Source: Amycolatopsis tolypomycina (GTDB lineage Bacteria > Actinomycetota > Actinomycetes > Mycobacteriales > Pseudonocardiaceae). From it: a DNA stretch of 64,000 bases. Below, one piece after another: positions 17,858 to 26,933 of this stretch. The stretch's first letter is position 1, and every line of letters begins with the position of its first letter. Location: NCBI RefSeq assembly GCF_900105945.1, contig NZ_FNSO01000004.1, positions 1,054,001-1,118,000 on the forward strand, written 5' to 3'. The position numbers were made by a program, and so were the translations under genes. The notes beneath the pieces are model-generated. The model was not told the origin of the DNA and searched no databases. It was given only the letters and a program-made list of their open reading frames with translations.

Positions 17858-18715
17858 GTGAGCTTGACCGGCAGGACGGCGATCGTCACGGGTGCCGCCG
17901 CGGGGCTGGGCCGGGCCGAAGCGCTCGCGCTCGCGGCCGGCGGCGCCACGGTCGTCGTCAACGACATCAGCGAGCCGAAGGACGTCGTCGCCGAGATCGA
18001 AGCGGCGGGCGGCCGGGCCGTCGCGGTCGCCGGCGACGTCGGCGAACGCGCCACGGCCGACGCGCTCACCGAAGCCGCGCTCGACCTCGGCGGCCTCGAC
18101 ATCGTGGTCAACAACGCCGGCGTCGTGCGCGACCGCATGCTGTTCTCGATGTCCGACGACGAGTGGGACACCGTGCTGCGCGTCCACCTGCGCGGCCACT
18201 TCCTGTTGTCCCGCAACGCCGCGAAGCACTGGCGCGACAGGTCCAAAGCGGACGGGAAGCCGGTGTACGGGCGGCTGGTCAACACCGCGTCCGAGGCGTT
18301 CCTCTTCGGCTCGCCCGGCCAGCCCAACTACGCCGCGGCGAAGGCGGGCATCACCGCCCTCACCATGTCGGCCGCCCGGAGCCTGGCCAAGTACGGCGTC
18401 CGCGCCAACGCGATCTGCCCGCGCGCGCGGACGGCGATGACCGAGGGCGTGTTCGGCGCTGCTCCTGCCGACAGTGTCGATCCGCTCTCGGTCGAGCACG
18501 TCGCCCCCTTCGTCGCCTACCTCGCCTCCCCGGCGGCCGAGCACGTCAACGGCCAGGTGTTCGTCGTCCACGGCGGCACGGTCGCGCTCGTCGAGGCCCC
18601 GCGGATCGAGCAGCGCTGGACCCTCGACGAGCTCGAGACGTCGGTCAGCGCGTTCTTCGCCGGGCGGGACCCCGCCCGGATGTTCGCCGTCACCGAGAGC
18701 CAGGGAGAGTCATGA
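17858..18715 (+). CDS. hsd4A: Short-chain dehydrogenase, Hsd4A-like (17-beta-hydroxysteroid / hydroxyacyl-CoA dehydrogenase)
   Basis: The 285-residue classical SDR has the NAD loop TGAAAGLGRAEA, the NNAG strand and the catalytic YAAAK. The C-terminal extension after the Rossmann core matches Hsd4A length. Hsd4A enzymes act on steroid 17-hydroxyl groups and on the 3-hydroxyacyl-CoA of the side chain. GGAGG lies just before the GTG at 17858. The next gene starts at 18712, overlapping the stop by four bases (ATGA). Position after fdxD and before the YrbE genes equals Rv3502c. Cytoplasmic. Confidence 0.85.
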   Translation: MSLTGRTAIVTGAAAGLGRAEALALAAGGATVVVNDISEPKDVVAEIEAAGGRAVAVAGDVGERATADALTEAALDLGGLDIVVNNAGVVRDRMLFSMSDDEWDTVLRVHLRGHFLLSRNAAKHWRDRSKADGKPVYGRLVNTASEAFLFGSPGQPNYAAAKAGITALTMSAARSLAKYGVRANAICPRARTAMTEGVFGAAPADSVDPLSVEHVAPFVAYLASPAAEHVNGQVFVVHGGTVALVEAPRIEQRWTLDELETSVSAFFAGRDPARMFAVTESQGES

Positions 18716-19470
18716 GGCTGGACGGGAAGATCGCCCTGATCACCGGCGCCGCGCGCGGGCAGGGCGAGGCCGCCGCCCGCGCGTTCGTCGCCGAGGGCGC
18801 CAAGGTGGTGATCGCCGACATCCTCGACGACGAGGGCAAGCAGCTGGCCGCCGACCTCGGCGAGCAGGCCGTCTACCAGCACCTCGACGTCGGCGACGAG
18901 GACGGCTGGGCCGCCGCGGTCGAGCGCGCGACCACCGAGTTCGGCCACCCGAACGTGCTGGTCAACAACGCCGGCATCCTGCACTTTTCCGAACTCGGGC
19001 AGACGACGCTCGCCGATTACGAACGCGTGATCCGGGTGAACCAGATCGGGGCGTTTCTCGGGATGCGTTCGGTCGTTGAACCGATGACCGCCGCCGGCGG
19101 TGGCTCCATCGTCAACGTGTCCTCTGTGGAGGGTCTGGCCGGGATGCCCTACCTCGTCGCCTACACCGCGAGCAAGTTCGCGATCCGCGGGATGACCAAG
19201 GTCGCGGCGATGGAACTCGGCAAGAAGCACATCCGGGTCAACTCGGTGCACCCCGGCGCGATCGACACCAAGATGGTCGAGACCGCGGCGGGCGGCCAGA
19301 AAGTCGACATGTCGTACGTCGGCAAGAAGGTCGCGCTGAAGCGGGTCGGGCAGCCGGAGGACGTGGCCAAGCTGGTGTTGTTCCTGGCCAGCGACGAGAG
19401 CGCGTACTGCACGGGTGCGGAGTTCGTGGCGGACGGCGGGGCGACGGCGACGCACGCCCTCAACTTCTGA
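18712..19470 (+). CDS. Short-chain dehydrogenase, 3-alpha(20-beta)-hydroxysteroid dehydrogenase / FabG3-like
   Basis: The 252-residue classical SDR has the TGAARGQGEAAAR cofactor loop, NNAG, the catalytic serine region NVSSVEGLAG and YTASK. Its overall pattern resembles M. tuberculosis FabG3 (Rv2002), a 20-beta-hydroxysteroid dehydrogenase. It is translationally coupled to hsd4A by a four-base overlap, so a steroid substrate is likely. This gene has no counterpart between hsd4A and yrbE4A in M. tuberculosis, so it is an insertion relative to that cluster. A 98-bp gap follows before the YrbE genes. The exact substrate is inference. Confidence 0.8.
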   Translation: MRLDGKIALITGAARGQGEAAARAFVAEGAKVVIADILDDEGKQLAADLGEQAVYQHLDVGDEDGWAAAVERATTEFGHPNVLVNNAGILHFSELGQTTLADYERVIRVNQIGAFLGMRSVVEPMTAAGGGSIVNVSSVEGLAGMPYLVAYTASKFAIRGMTKVAAMELGKKHIRVNSVHPGAIDTKMVETAAGGQKVDMSYVGKKVALKRVGQPEDVAKLVLFLASDESAYCTGAEFVADGGATATHALNF

Positions 19471-19568
19471 AGGAGAACTGCCGAAGGGGAGAGTGAACAC
19501 CGCTAACAAAAGCGGATACCGGGTGTGGAGCAGACTCGGAGGTCAACGGCGATCTACTGGGAGGTGTG

Positions 19569-20357
19569 GTGAGCGGAGGTACTGGCACGCTCCCGGGAAC
19601 CGCGGCCCTGACCCAGGTCGGCCGCCTGGCGACGCTGTCCTGGGAGGTCCTGCGCGCGATCTTCAAGCGCCCGTTCCAGACCCGCGAGTGGATCCAGCAG
19701 TGCTGGTTTTTCGCCAGCGTCACGATTCTCCCGACGGCGCTGGTCGCCATTCCGTTCGGCGCGGTGATCGCGTTGCAGCTCGGTTCGCTGACCGCGCAGA
19801 TCGGCGCGCAGTCGTTCACCGGCGCGGCCAGCGCGCTGGCCATCGTGCAGCAGGCCAGTCCGCTGATCACCGCGCTGCTGGTCGCGGGCGCCGGTGGTAG
19901 CGCGGTCTGCGCGGACATTGGCGCGCGCAAGATCCGCGAAGAGATCGACGCCATGGAGGTCCTCGGCGTCAACCCGATCCAGCGGCTGATCGTGCCGCGG
20001 GTGCTCGCCGCGATGGTCGTTTCGGTGCTGCTGAACGGCTTGGTCAGCGTGGTCGGGGTGCTCGGCGGCTACTTCTTCAACGTCGTCCTCCAAGGCGGCA
20101 CGCCGGGTGCGTACCTGGCCAGCTTCAACGCCCTCGCGCAGGTCCCGGACCTCTGGGTCAGCGAGATCAAGGCGCTGCTGTACGGCTTCGTCGCCGGGGT
20201 CGTCGCCGCCTTCCGCGGGCTGAACCCGGCGGGCGGGCCGAAGGGCGTCGGCGACGCGGTCAACCAGGCCGTCGTGATCACGTTCCTGCTGCTGTTCCTG
20301 ATCAACGTCGTGCTCACCGCGATCTACCTGCGGATCGTCCCGCCGAAGGCGATGTGA
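19569..20357 (+). CDS. yrbE4A: MCE-system permease subunit YrbE4A
   Basis: The 262-residue integral membrane protein is of the MlaE/YrbE family, with about five to six hydrophobic segments and the conserved cytoplasmic coupling stretch RKIREEIDAMEVLGVNP. YrbEA and YrbEB form the channel of an ABC-type importer that receives lipid from the Mce proteins; the ATPase (MceG) is encoded elsewhere. GGGAGG lies four bases before the GTG at 19569; a GTG three bases earlier is the alternative. This is the first of ten genes whose junctions all overlap. No promoter was recognised with certainty in the 98-bp gap upstream. Confidence 0.92.
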   Translation: MSGGTGTLPGTAALTQVGRLATLSWEVLRAIFKRPFQTREWIQQCWFFASVTILPTALVAIPFGAVIALQLGSLTAQIGAQSFTGAASALAIVQQASPLITALLVAGAGGSAVCADIGARKIREEIDAMEVLGVNPIQRLIVPRVLAAMVVSVLLNGLVSVVGVLGGYFFNVVLQGGTPGAYLASFNALAQVPDLWVSEIKALLYGFVAGVVAAFRGLNPAGGPKGVGDAVNQAVVITFLLLFLINVVLTAIYLRIVPPKAM

Positions 20358-21208
20358 TGACCGCCGAACCCCTCGACACCACCGATCGGACGCTCGAGTA
20401 CATCGCGCGCCCGGGCCAGAGCCTGGAAGGGCTCGGCAAGCAGCTGGCGTTCGCGGCGAAGGCGCTCGCCTGGTCGCCGCGCACGATCCGCCGCTACAGC
20501 CGGGAAACGCTGCGGCTGCTCACCGAGGTCTGCTTCGGCACCGGCGGCCTCGCGGTCATCGGCGGCACGCTCGGCGTGATGATCGGCATGACCCTGTTCA
20601 CCGGCCTCATCGTCGGCCTGCAGGGCTACTCCGCGCTGAATCAGCTCGGCACGGCCGCGCTCACCGGCTTCATCTCCGCCTACTTCAACACCCGCGAAGT
20701 CGCGCCGCTATCCGCGGGACTCGCGTTGAGCGCGACCGTCGGCTGCGGCTTCACGGCCCAGCTCGGCGCGATGCGGATCTCCGAGGAGATCGATGCGCTC
20801 GAAGTCATGGGCGTGCCGAGCATGCCGTACCTGGTGACGACCCGGGTGCTCGCCGGGGTCGCCGCGGTGATCCCGCTGTACGCCGTCGGCCTGCTGTCGA
20901 GCTACCTCGCGTCCCGGCAGATCACCATCTGGCTCTACGGCCAGTCCGCGGGCACCTACGACCACTACTTCACGCTGTTCCTGCCACCTGGCGACGTCCT
21001 GTGGTCGTTCGGGAAGGTGATCGTGTTCAGCGTGCTCGTGATCCTGTCCCATTGTTATTACGGGTTCAACGCCAGCGGCGGCCCGGCCGGCGTCGGCGTC
21101 GCGGTCGGCCGCGCGGTGCGGACGTCGATCGTGCTGATCTCGGTGCTGGACTTCTTCCTGTCGCTGGCCATCTGGGGCGCGAACACCACGGTGAGGATCT
21201 CGGGATGA
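20354..21208 (+). CDS. yrbE4B: MCE-system permease subunit YrbE4B
   Basis: The second MlaE/YrbE permease has a hydrophilic N-terminus of about 60 residues and five or so membrane segments, and again carries the coupling helix motif (MRISEEIDALEVMGVPSMPY). It partners YrbE4A in the inner membrane. GTG at 20354 gives the same four-base GTGA overlap seen at the other junctions; ATG at 20357 is equally possible and removes one residue. Rv3500c holds the same position in M. tuberculosis. Confidence 0.92.
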   Translation: MMTAEPLDTTDRTLEYIARPGQSLEGLGKQLAFAAKALAWSPRTIRRYSRETLRLLTEVCFGTGGLAVIGGTLGVMIGMTLFTGLIVGLQGYSALNQLGTAALTGFISAYFNTREVAPLSAGLALSATVGCGFTAQLGAMRISEEIDALEVMGVPSMPYLVTTRVLAGVAAVIPLYAVGLLSSYLASRQITIWLYGQSAGTYDHYFTLFLPPGDVLWSFGKVIVFSVLVILSHCYYGFNASGGPAGVGVAVGRAVRTSIVLISVLDFFLSLAIWGANTTVRISG

Positions 21209-22527
21209 GGCGCGAGCTCTGGCAGCGGCTCCGGTACCAGGTGCTGGGGCTCGTCTTCCTGCTCGTCGCCGCCCTGTTCATTGCGCTCACCCTTGCCGTC
21301 TACAACAAGGCGTTCACGCCGGTCACGCTCGTGAAGCTCGAGACCGATCGCGTCGGCAGCCAGCTGCGCACCGGCGGCGACGTCAAGGTCCGCGGCATGC
21401 TCGTCGGCGAAGTCCGGTCCGTCGTGGCGAAGGGCGACCACGCCGAGCTGGAGCTCGCGCTGGATCCGGACAAGACGCACGTCATCCCGAAGAACGTCGC
21501 CGCGCGGCTGCTGCCGAAGACGCTCTTCGGCGAACGCTACGTCGCCCTCCAGCTGCCGGAGAACAAGGAACGGCCGATCGAGGCCGGCGACGTCATTCCG
21601 CAGGACCGCAGCAGCGCCGCGATCGAACTGCAGAAGGTCCTCGACGACGTGATGCCGCTGCTGCAGGCCGTCCAGCCCGAGAAGCTGTCCAGCACGCTCA
21701 CCGCGGTGGCGACCGCGCTCGACGGCCGCGGCAAGCAGCTAGGCGAAACCCTCGTCGGGCTGTCGGACTACCTCGGCAAGCTCAACCCGTCGCTGCCGGA
21801 CATCAAGGCCGACATCACCGGCCTGGCGAATGTCGCGAACACCTACGACAAGGCGGCGCCGGACATCCTGCAGGCGCTGTCCGACCTGACGACGACGAGC
21901 CGGACGATCGTCGACCAGCGCGCGCAGCTGAGCGACCTCTACGCCACGGTGACGGCAGCGTCCATTGACCTCACGAGCTTCCTGCAGGTCAACAAGGACA
22001 ACCTGATCCGGCTCACCACCGCCATCCAGCCGACGCTGGACGTCCTCGCCAAGTACGCGCCCGAGTACCCGTGCCTCATGCGGCAGCTCGCCGAGTCGGT
22101 GCCGCGGGCCGAGCTGGCGTTCGGCAAGGGCACCGCGCACCCCGAGGTCAGCCGGGTCACCATCGAGTTCGCCGCCAGCCGCGGCAAGTACCTCCCCGGC
22201 GTCGACGAGCCGAAGTACGAGGACAAGCGCGGGCCGCGCTGCTATCCGAGCGTCCCGCACCCCGGCGTGTGGCCGCAGTACCCGCCGGACGGCGCCATCA
22301 AGGACGGCTCCAGCAAGCCCCCGCCGCCGAAGTACCCGCCCGAGACGCTGCCCGCCGGGGGCGGCGCCGTCGGCGGCGACGGCACGATCGTCGGCTCGGC
22401 CTACGAAACCGACCTGATCGACCTGCTCGCGTCGCCCGCGCTCGGCACCGCGCCGGGCGACGTGCCCGGCTGGGCCGGCCTGCTCGTCGGGCCGCTCTAC
22501 CGCGGAGCGGAGGTGGAACTGAAATGA
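21205..22527 (+). CDS. mce4A: Mce4A-type substrate-binding protein
   Basis: The 440-residue protein has one N-terminal membrane anchor (about residues 10-32). An MCE domain follows (about 38-115, with VKVRGMLVGEV and LFGERYVALQLP), then a long helical region that forms the tunnel, and a proline/glycine-rich C-terminal tail. Mce subunits A-F assemble a hexameric needle across the periplasm; Mce4 carries cholesterol in mycobacteria. ATGA overlap with yrbE4B. It is the longest member here, extended mainly in the low-complexity tail after residue 350. Confidence 0.9.
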   Translation: MRRELWQRLRYQVLGLVFLLVAALFIALTLAVYNKAFTPVTLVKLETDRVGSQLRTGGDVKVRGMLVGEVRSVVAKGDHAELELALDPDKTHVIPKNVAARLLPKTLFGERYVALQLPENKERPIEAGDVIPQDRSSAAIELQKVLDDVMPLLQAVQPEKLSSTLTAVATALDGRGKQLGETLVGLSDYLGKLNPSLPDIKADITGLANVANTYDKAAPDILQALSDLTTTSRTIVDQRAQLSDLYATVTAASIDLTSFLQVNKDNLIRLTTAIQPTLDVLAKYAPEYPCLMRQLAESVPRAELAFGKGTAHPEVSRVTIEFAASRGKYLPGVDEPKYEDKRGPRCYPSVPHPGVWPQYPPDGAIKDGSSKPPPPKYPPETLPAGGGAVGGDGTIVGSAYETDLIDLLASPALGTAPGDVPGWAGLLVGPLYRGAEVELK

Positions 22528-23561
22528 GGAGCTTCCTCCCGTCGCTGCTCAAACTCGGGGTGTTCGCGGTCGTCACCGTGCTGCTCACCGGGATCCTCGC
22601 GGCCACCATCGCCAACACCAACTTCGGCGAGACGTCGGGGTACCTGGCGAAGTTCACCGACGCGTCGGGCCTGAAGGAAGGCGACGACGTCCGCATCGCC
22701 GGGGTCAAGGTCGGCCAGGTCGACACGATCGAGGTCGTGGCGGGCGAGCGGAACCTCGCCGAGGTCCGGTTCGACGTCGAGCACGCCTACCGGCTGCCGG
22801 AGACGGTGACCGCGACCATCAAGTACCGCAACCTCGTCGGCCAGCGCTACCTCGCGCTCGGCACCGACGTCCCCGGCGACAAGACGCTGCCCGAAGGCGG
22901 CACGATCCCGCCGGAGCGCACGAAACCCGCGTTGAACCTGACCGTGCTGTTCAACGGGTTCAAGCCGTTGTTCAAGGCGCTGAACCCGCAGGACGTCAAC
23001 CGGCTCTCGGCCGAGATCATCAGCGTCTTCCAGGGCGAAGGCGGCACGATCACCAGCCTGCTGCAGCACACCGCGTCGCTGACGTCGGCGATCGCGAGCA
23101 AGGACCAGGTGATCGGCCAGGTCATCGCCAACCTCAACACGGTGCTCGCCACGGTCAACTCCCGCGGCGCGCAGCTCGGCGACCTCATCGAACAGACCCA
23201 GAAGCTGGTCAGCGGCCTGGCCGAGCAGCGCAAGCCGATCGGCGACGCGGTCAGCGCACTCGGCGACCTCGCCGTGTCCACCACCGGGCTCCTCGCCGAC
23301 GCGCGGCCGGCGCTCAAGGACGACGTGGCCCAGCTCGGCGCGCTGTCGCAGAACCTCGGCGACTCCGGCGAACTGCTCAACCACCTCCTCGAGGTGCTGC
23401 CGGGCAACCTGCAGAAGTTCACCCGGACCCTGAGCTACGGCAGCTGGTTCAACTACTACCTGTGCGGGATCACCGGCACCATCGGCATTTCCTCGCTCGA
23501 CATCACCCTGCCGATCATCCCCATCCCCGGCACCCAGCGCGCGGAGAGGTGTGGTCCGTGA
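22524..23561 (+). CDS. mce4B: Mce4B-type substrate-binding protein
   Basis: The 345-residue protein has an N-terminal anchor (LGVFAVVTVLLTGILAATIA), the MCE domain with VRIAGVKVGQV and LVGQRYLALG, and a helical tunnel region. The C-terminus holds two cysteines (YLCGITG and ERCGP), a pattern common in MceB/C/D. The start overlaps the mce4A stop in ATGA. The product is expected to be exported and anchored facing the periplasm. Confidence 0.9.
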   Translation: MRSFLPSLLKLGVFAVVTVLLTGILAATIANTNFGETSGYLAKFTDASGLKEGDDVRIAGVKVGQVDTIEVVAGERNLAEVRFDVEHAYRLPETVTATIKYRNLVGQRYLALGTDVPGDKTLPEGGTIPPERTKPALNLTVLFNGFKPLFKALNPQDVNRLSAEIISVFQGEGGTITSLLQHTASLTSAIASKDQVIGQVIANLNTVLATVNSRGAQLGDLIEQTQKLVSGLAEQRKPIGDAVSALGDLAVSTTGLLADARPALKDDVAQLGALSQNLGDSGELLNHLLEVLPGNLQKFTRTLSYGSWFNYYLCGITGTIGISSLDITLPIIPIPGTQRAERCGP

Positions 23562-24589
23562 AGCCGCTGAAAGAACGCAACCAGGCGATGGTCGGCACGG
23601 TCGCGCTCGTGCTCATCGTGCTCGTCACCGCCACGACGTACTTCGCCGACCAGCTCCCGTTCTTCGGCAACGGCACCACGTACTCGGCCTACTTCGGCGA
23701 GTCCGCCGGGCTCGCCGCGGACAACGAGGTGCAGGTCGCCGGCGTCAAGGTCGGCACGGTGTCCTCGGTGAAACTCGCCGGCAAGCAGGTCCTGGTCCGC
23801 TTCCGCGTCAAGGACGTCCGGGTCGGCGACGCCACCACAGCATCCATCGAGATCAAGACGCTGCTGGGGGAGAAGTACCTCGCGCTCGACCCGAAGGGCG
23901 GCGGCGCGCAGGAGCCGGACGACACGATCCCGCAGGCCCGCACGCGCACGCCGTTCCAGCTGCAGGACGCCTTCGAACAGCTGTCCACCACCGTCGGCGA
24001 CATCGACACGAAACAGCTCGCCGACAGCTTCAACGCGTTGTCCGACAGCCTCAAAGACAGCCCGCAGTACCTCAAGGACACCCTGAACGGGCTGTCGTCG
24101 CTGGCGAAAACGGTGTCCTCCCGGGACGCCGACCTGCACACACTGCTGGCCAACACGAGCCAGGTCTCGAAGACGCTCTCCGACCGCAACGCCCAGCTGC
24201 AGCGCGTGATCAGCGACGGCAACCTGCTGCTCACCGAACTGCAGAACCGCAAGCAGGCCATCCACGCGCTGCTGACCGGCACCCAGCAGCTTTCGCAGCA
24301 GCTGACCGGGCTGGTCCAGGACAACCGCGAGCAGCTCAAGCCGACGCTGGAGAAGCTCGGGAAGGTGACCGACATCCTGCAGCGCAACCAGGGCAACCTC
24401 GACAAGAGCCTGCAGCTGATGGCCCCCTTCGCCCGCGTCGGCGCCAACGCCACCGGCAACGGCCGCTGGTTCGAGGGCTACCTGTGCGGACTGCTGCCGC
24501 CGACGATCACCGTGGGCGGGCTGCACATCAACCCCGAAGGCTGCACCCCGCCGATCGCGGCGCCGAACCAGGGGGTGGGCGGCCGATGA
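23558..24589 (+). CDS. mce4C: Mce4C-type substrate-binding protein
   Basis: The 343-residue protein has a short cytoplasmic N-terminus, one membrane anchor (about residues 11-30), the MCE domain (VQVAGVKVGTV, LLGEKYLALDP) and a long helical part. The GTG at 23558 has GGAGAGG eight bases upstream and overlaps the mce4B TGA as GTGA; another in-frame GTG at 23549 lies too close to that site. The C-terminal region carries the YLCGLLPP cysteine motif shared with Mce4B. Confidence 0.88.
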   Translation: MKPLKERNQAMVGTVALVLIVLVTATTYFADQLPFFGNGTTYSAYFGESAGLAADNEVQVAGVKVGTVSSVKLAGKQVLVRFRVKDVRVGDATTASIEIKTLLGEKYLALDPKGGGAQEPDDTIPQARTRTPFQLQDAFEQLSTTVGDIDTKQLADSFNALSDSLKDSPQYLKDTLNGLSSLAKTVSSRDADLHTLLANTSQVSKTLSDRNAQLQRVISDGNLLLTELQNRKQAIHALLTGTQQLSQQLTGLVQDNREQLKPTLEKLGKVTDILQRNQGNLDKSLQLMAPFARVGANATGNGRWFEGYLCGLLPPTITVGGLHINPEGCTPPIAAPNQGVGGR

Positions 24590-25782
24590 CCATCCACACG
24601 GCCCGCGGCCGCAGCCTGGTGACGTGGCTGGCGTTCGGGTGCGTTCTCGCGCTGCTCGTCACCGCGGGGCTGTACCTGGTGTTCCGGTCTTCGACCGGCA
24701 CCACGCTGTCGGCGTACTTCGGCAAGACCGTCGGGCTGTACGCGGGTTCGTCGGTGCGGGTGCTCGGCGTGCCGGTCGGCGAGGTCACCGACGTCACGCC
24801 CGAGGGCGACGCCGTCCGCGTGGACATGCGGGTCGACGACGACGTGCCGCTGCCGGCCGGCGTCGGCGCGGTCGTCGTCGCGCCGAGCCTGGTCAGTGAC
24901 CGGTACGTCCAGCTGACACCCGCGTACGACAGCGGGCCGGTACTGGCCTCGGGGACAGTGCTCGCGAAGGACCGCACGGCGACGCCGGTCGAGCTGGACG
25001 ACCTGTATTCGAGCCTCGACAAGCTGTCGACGGCGCTGGGCCCGAACGGGGCCAACAAGGACGGCGCGCTGTCGGGTGTCCTGGACACCGCGGCGAAGAC
25101 GTTGCAGGGCAACGGCGCTTCGCTGAACTCGACGGTCGGGCAGTTGGCGGAGCTCGCGAAGACCCTCGACGGCTCGAAGGACGACCTGTTCTCGACCGTG
25201 CAGAACCTGAACTCCTTCACCGGTGCCCTGGCCCAGAGCGACCAGCAGCTCAACGAGTTCTACGGCCGCGTCGCCGACGTCAGCCGGTTCCTGGCCGCGG
25301 GCTCGTCCGAGGTGGGTGCCGCGCTGCAGTCCCTCGGCGGGGCACTCGGCGACGTCCAGCAGTTCGTCAACGACAACAAGACGGCGCTGGAATCCAATGT
25401 GGACAAACTGGCATCGCTGTCCAAGGTGCTGGTCGACCAGCGGGCCGCGCTCGCCGAGGTGCTCGACATCGCGCCGACCGGCGCCACGAACTTCATCAAC
25501 TCCTACGACGCCGCGTCGGGCACCATCGCCGTCCGCGACAACCTCAACGAGCTGACCAACCCGCCGATCCTCACCGTGTGCCGCCTGATCAGCTCGTTCA
25601 CGCCGAAGGAAGTCCCCGACACGCTGGGGAACATCTGCAAGCAGCTGGCACCGGTGCTGGACGGGGCCTTGAAGCTGCCGAGTATCCCGCAGGTGCTCAA
25701 CTCCCTGCAGAACGGGACACTTCCGCCGTTGCCGCTCCCGCTCGTGGACGTCATGGAGCAGCTTTCGGGCGGTGCGAAGTGA
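24586..25782 (+). CDS. mce4D: Mce4D-type substrate-binding protein
   Basis: The 398-residue protein has an N-terminal anchor (LAFGCVLALLVTAGLYLVF), the MCE domain (VRVLGVPVGEV, LVSDRYVQLTP) and an extended coiled helical region, with cysteines in TVCRLI and NICKQL near the C-terminus. ATGA overlap with mce4C. In mycobacterial mce operons the D subunit is one of the longer ones, as here. Confidence 0.9.
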   Translation: MTIHTARGRSLVTWLAFGCVLALLVTAGLYLVFRSSTGTTLSAYFGKTVGLYAGSSVRVLGVPVGEVTDVTPEGDAVRVDMRVDDDVPLPAGVGAVVVAPSLVSDRYVQLTPAYDSGPVLASGTVLAKDRTATPVELDDLYSSLDKLSTALGPNGANKDGALSGVLDTAAKTLQGNGASLNSTVGQLAELAKTLDGSKDDLFSTVQNLNSFTGALAQSDQQLNEFYGRVADVSRFLAAGSSEVGAALQSLGGALGDVQQFVNDNKTALESNVDKLASLSKVLVDQRAALAEVLDIAPTGATNFINSYDAASGTIAVRDNLNELTNPPILTVCRLISSFTPKEVPDTLGNICKQLAPVLDGALKLPSIPQVLNSLQNGTLPPLPLPLVDVMEQLSGGAK

Positions 25783-26933
25783 GGCGGCTCGCGGGAGTGC
25801 TCGCCGGGGTGCTCGTGCTGGCGGCGTGCAGCGACGGCGGGTTCAACGGCCTCTACGGCACACCGCTGCCGGGCGGCGCCGACGTCGGCGACCACCCGTA
25901 CCACGTGACCGCGCTGTTCACCGACGTCCTGGATCTGGTGCCGCAGTCGAGCGTCAAGGTCAACGACGTCGCCGTCGGGCGGGTCGACAAGATCACCCTG
26001 ACGCCGGACACGCGGTCGGCGCTGGTGGCGATGACGGTGAACGGTGACATCGCGCTGCCCGCCAACGCGCGTGCCGAGCTGAAGCAGTCTTCGCTCCTGG
26101 GCGAGAAGTTCGTGGAGCTGAGCGTGCCGACCGCCGAACCGGCGTCGGGGAAGCTCGCCGACGGCGCGCAGATCCCGCTCGGGCGCACCAATCGCAACCC
26201 CGAGGTCGAGGAGGTGCTCGGCGCGCTGTCGCTGCTGCTCAACGGCGGCGGCGTCGAGCAGATCCAGAAGATCAGCCACGAGCTCAACGACGCCTTGTCG
26301 GGCAACGAGCCGGAGATCCGGGCTTTGCTGTCCCGGGTGGACGAACTGGCCACCCAGCTCGACGGCCACAAGACGGAGATCCTGCGCGCGATCGACGGCC
26401 TCGCGAAGCTGTCGCACACTCTGACGGGCCAGACGCAGAACCTGACGAACGCCCTCGACAACCTCGCGCCGGGCCTGAAGGTCGTCACCGACCAGCGCGA
26501 CCAGCTCGTGGGCATGCTGACCGCGTTGAACACGCTGTCCGGGGTCGCGGTGGACACGGTGACGAAGAGCCGTGACCAGCTCGTCGCGAACCTCAAGGCG
26601 CTGCAGCCGACGTTGGCCAAGCTCGCCGAAGCCGGCCAGAACCTGCCGAACGCGCTGCAGATCCTGCTGACCTACCCGTTCCCGGACTACGCGGGCAACG
26701 TGATCAAGGGCGACTACGCGAACGTCGAGGCGAACGTGAACCTGGATCTGGACGTCCTGATCCGGAACTTCGCGAACTCGTCGCAGCCGCCGATCGCGCT
26801 GCCGTCCGGCGTCGGCGGGCAGCCGTCCGCCGTCGCGCCGCCGCTGCCGCTGCCCGACCTGGGCTCGGGTCCGGCTGCCGCCGGCCCGAACCTGCTGGGC
26901 GGCCTGCTCGGCCTGATCGGGGGCGGCCGGTGA
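25779..26933 (+). CDS. mce4E: Mce4E-type lipoprotein (LprN-like)
   Basis: The 384-residue protein begins with a lipoprotein signal (VLAGVLVLAACSDGG, lipobox LAAC), making it the one lipid-anchored Mce subunit, as MceE always is. The MCE domain follows (VKVNDVAVGRV, LLGEKFVELSVP), then a helical region and a proline-rich tail. A GTG start at 25779 overlaps the mce4D stop as GTGA. Confidence 0.9.
   Translation: MRRLAGVLAGVLVLAACSDGGFNGLYGTPLPGGADVGDHPYHVTALFTDVLDLVPQSSVKVNDVAVGRVDKITLTPDTRSALVAMTVNGDIALPANARAELKQSSLLGEKFVELSVPTAEPASGKLADGAQIPLGRTNRNPEVEEVLGALSLLLNGGGVEQIQKISHELNDALSGNEPEIRALLSRVDELATQLDGHKTEILRAIDGLAKLSHTLTGQTQNLTNALDNLAPGLKVVTDQRDQLVGMLTALNTLSGVAVDTVTKSRDQLVANLKALQPTLAKLAEAGQNLPNALQILLTYPFPDYAGNVIKGDYANVEANVNLDLDVLIRNFANSSQPPIALPSGVGGQPSAVAPPLPLPDLGSGPAAAGPNLLGGLLGLIGGGR

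Noticed and set aside
19471..19568. Short gene or KstR site between the second dehydrogenase and yrbE4A
   Set aside because: No palindrome of the KstR type and no short frame with a ribosome site; only lower GC, perhaps a promoter.
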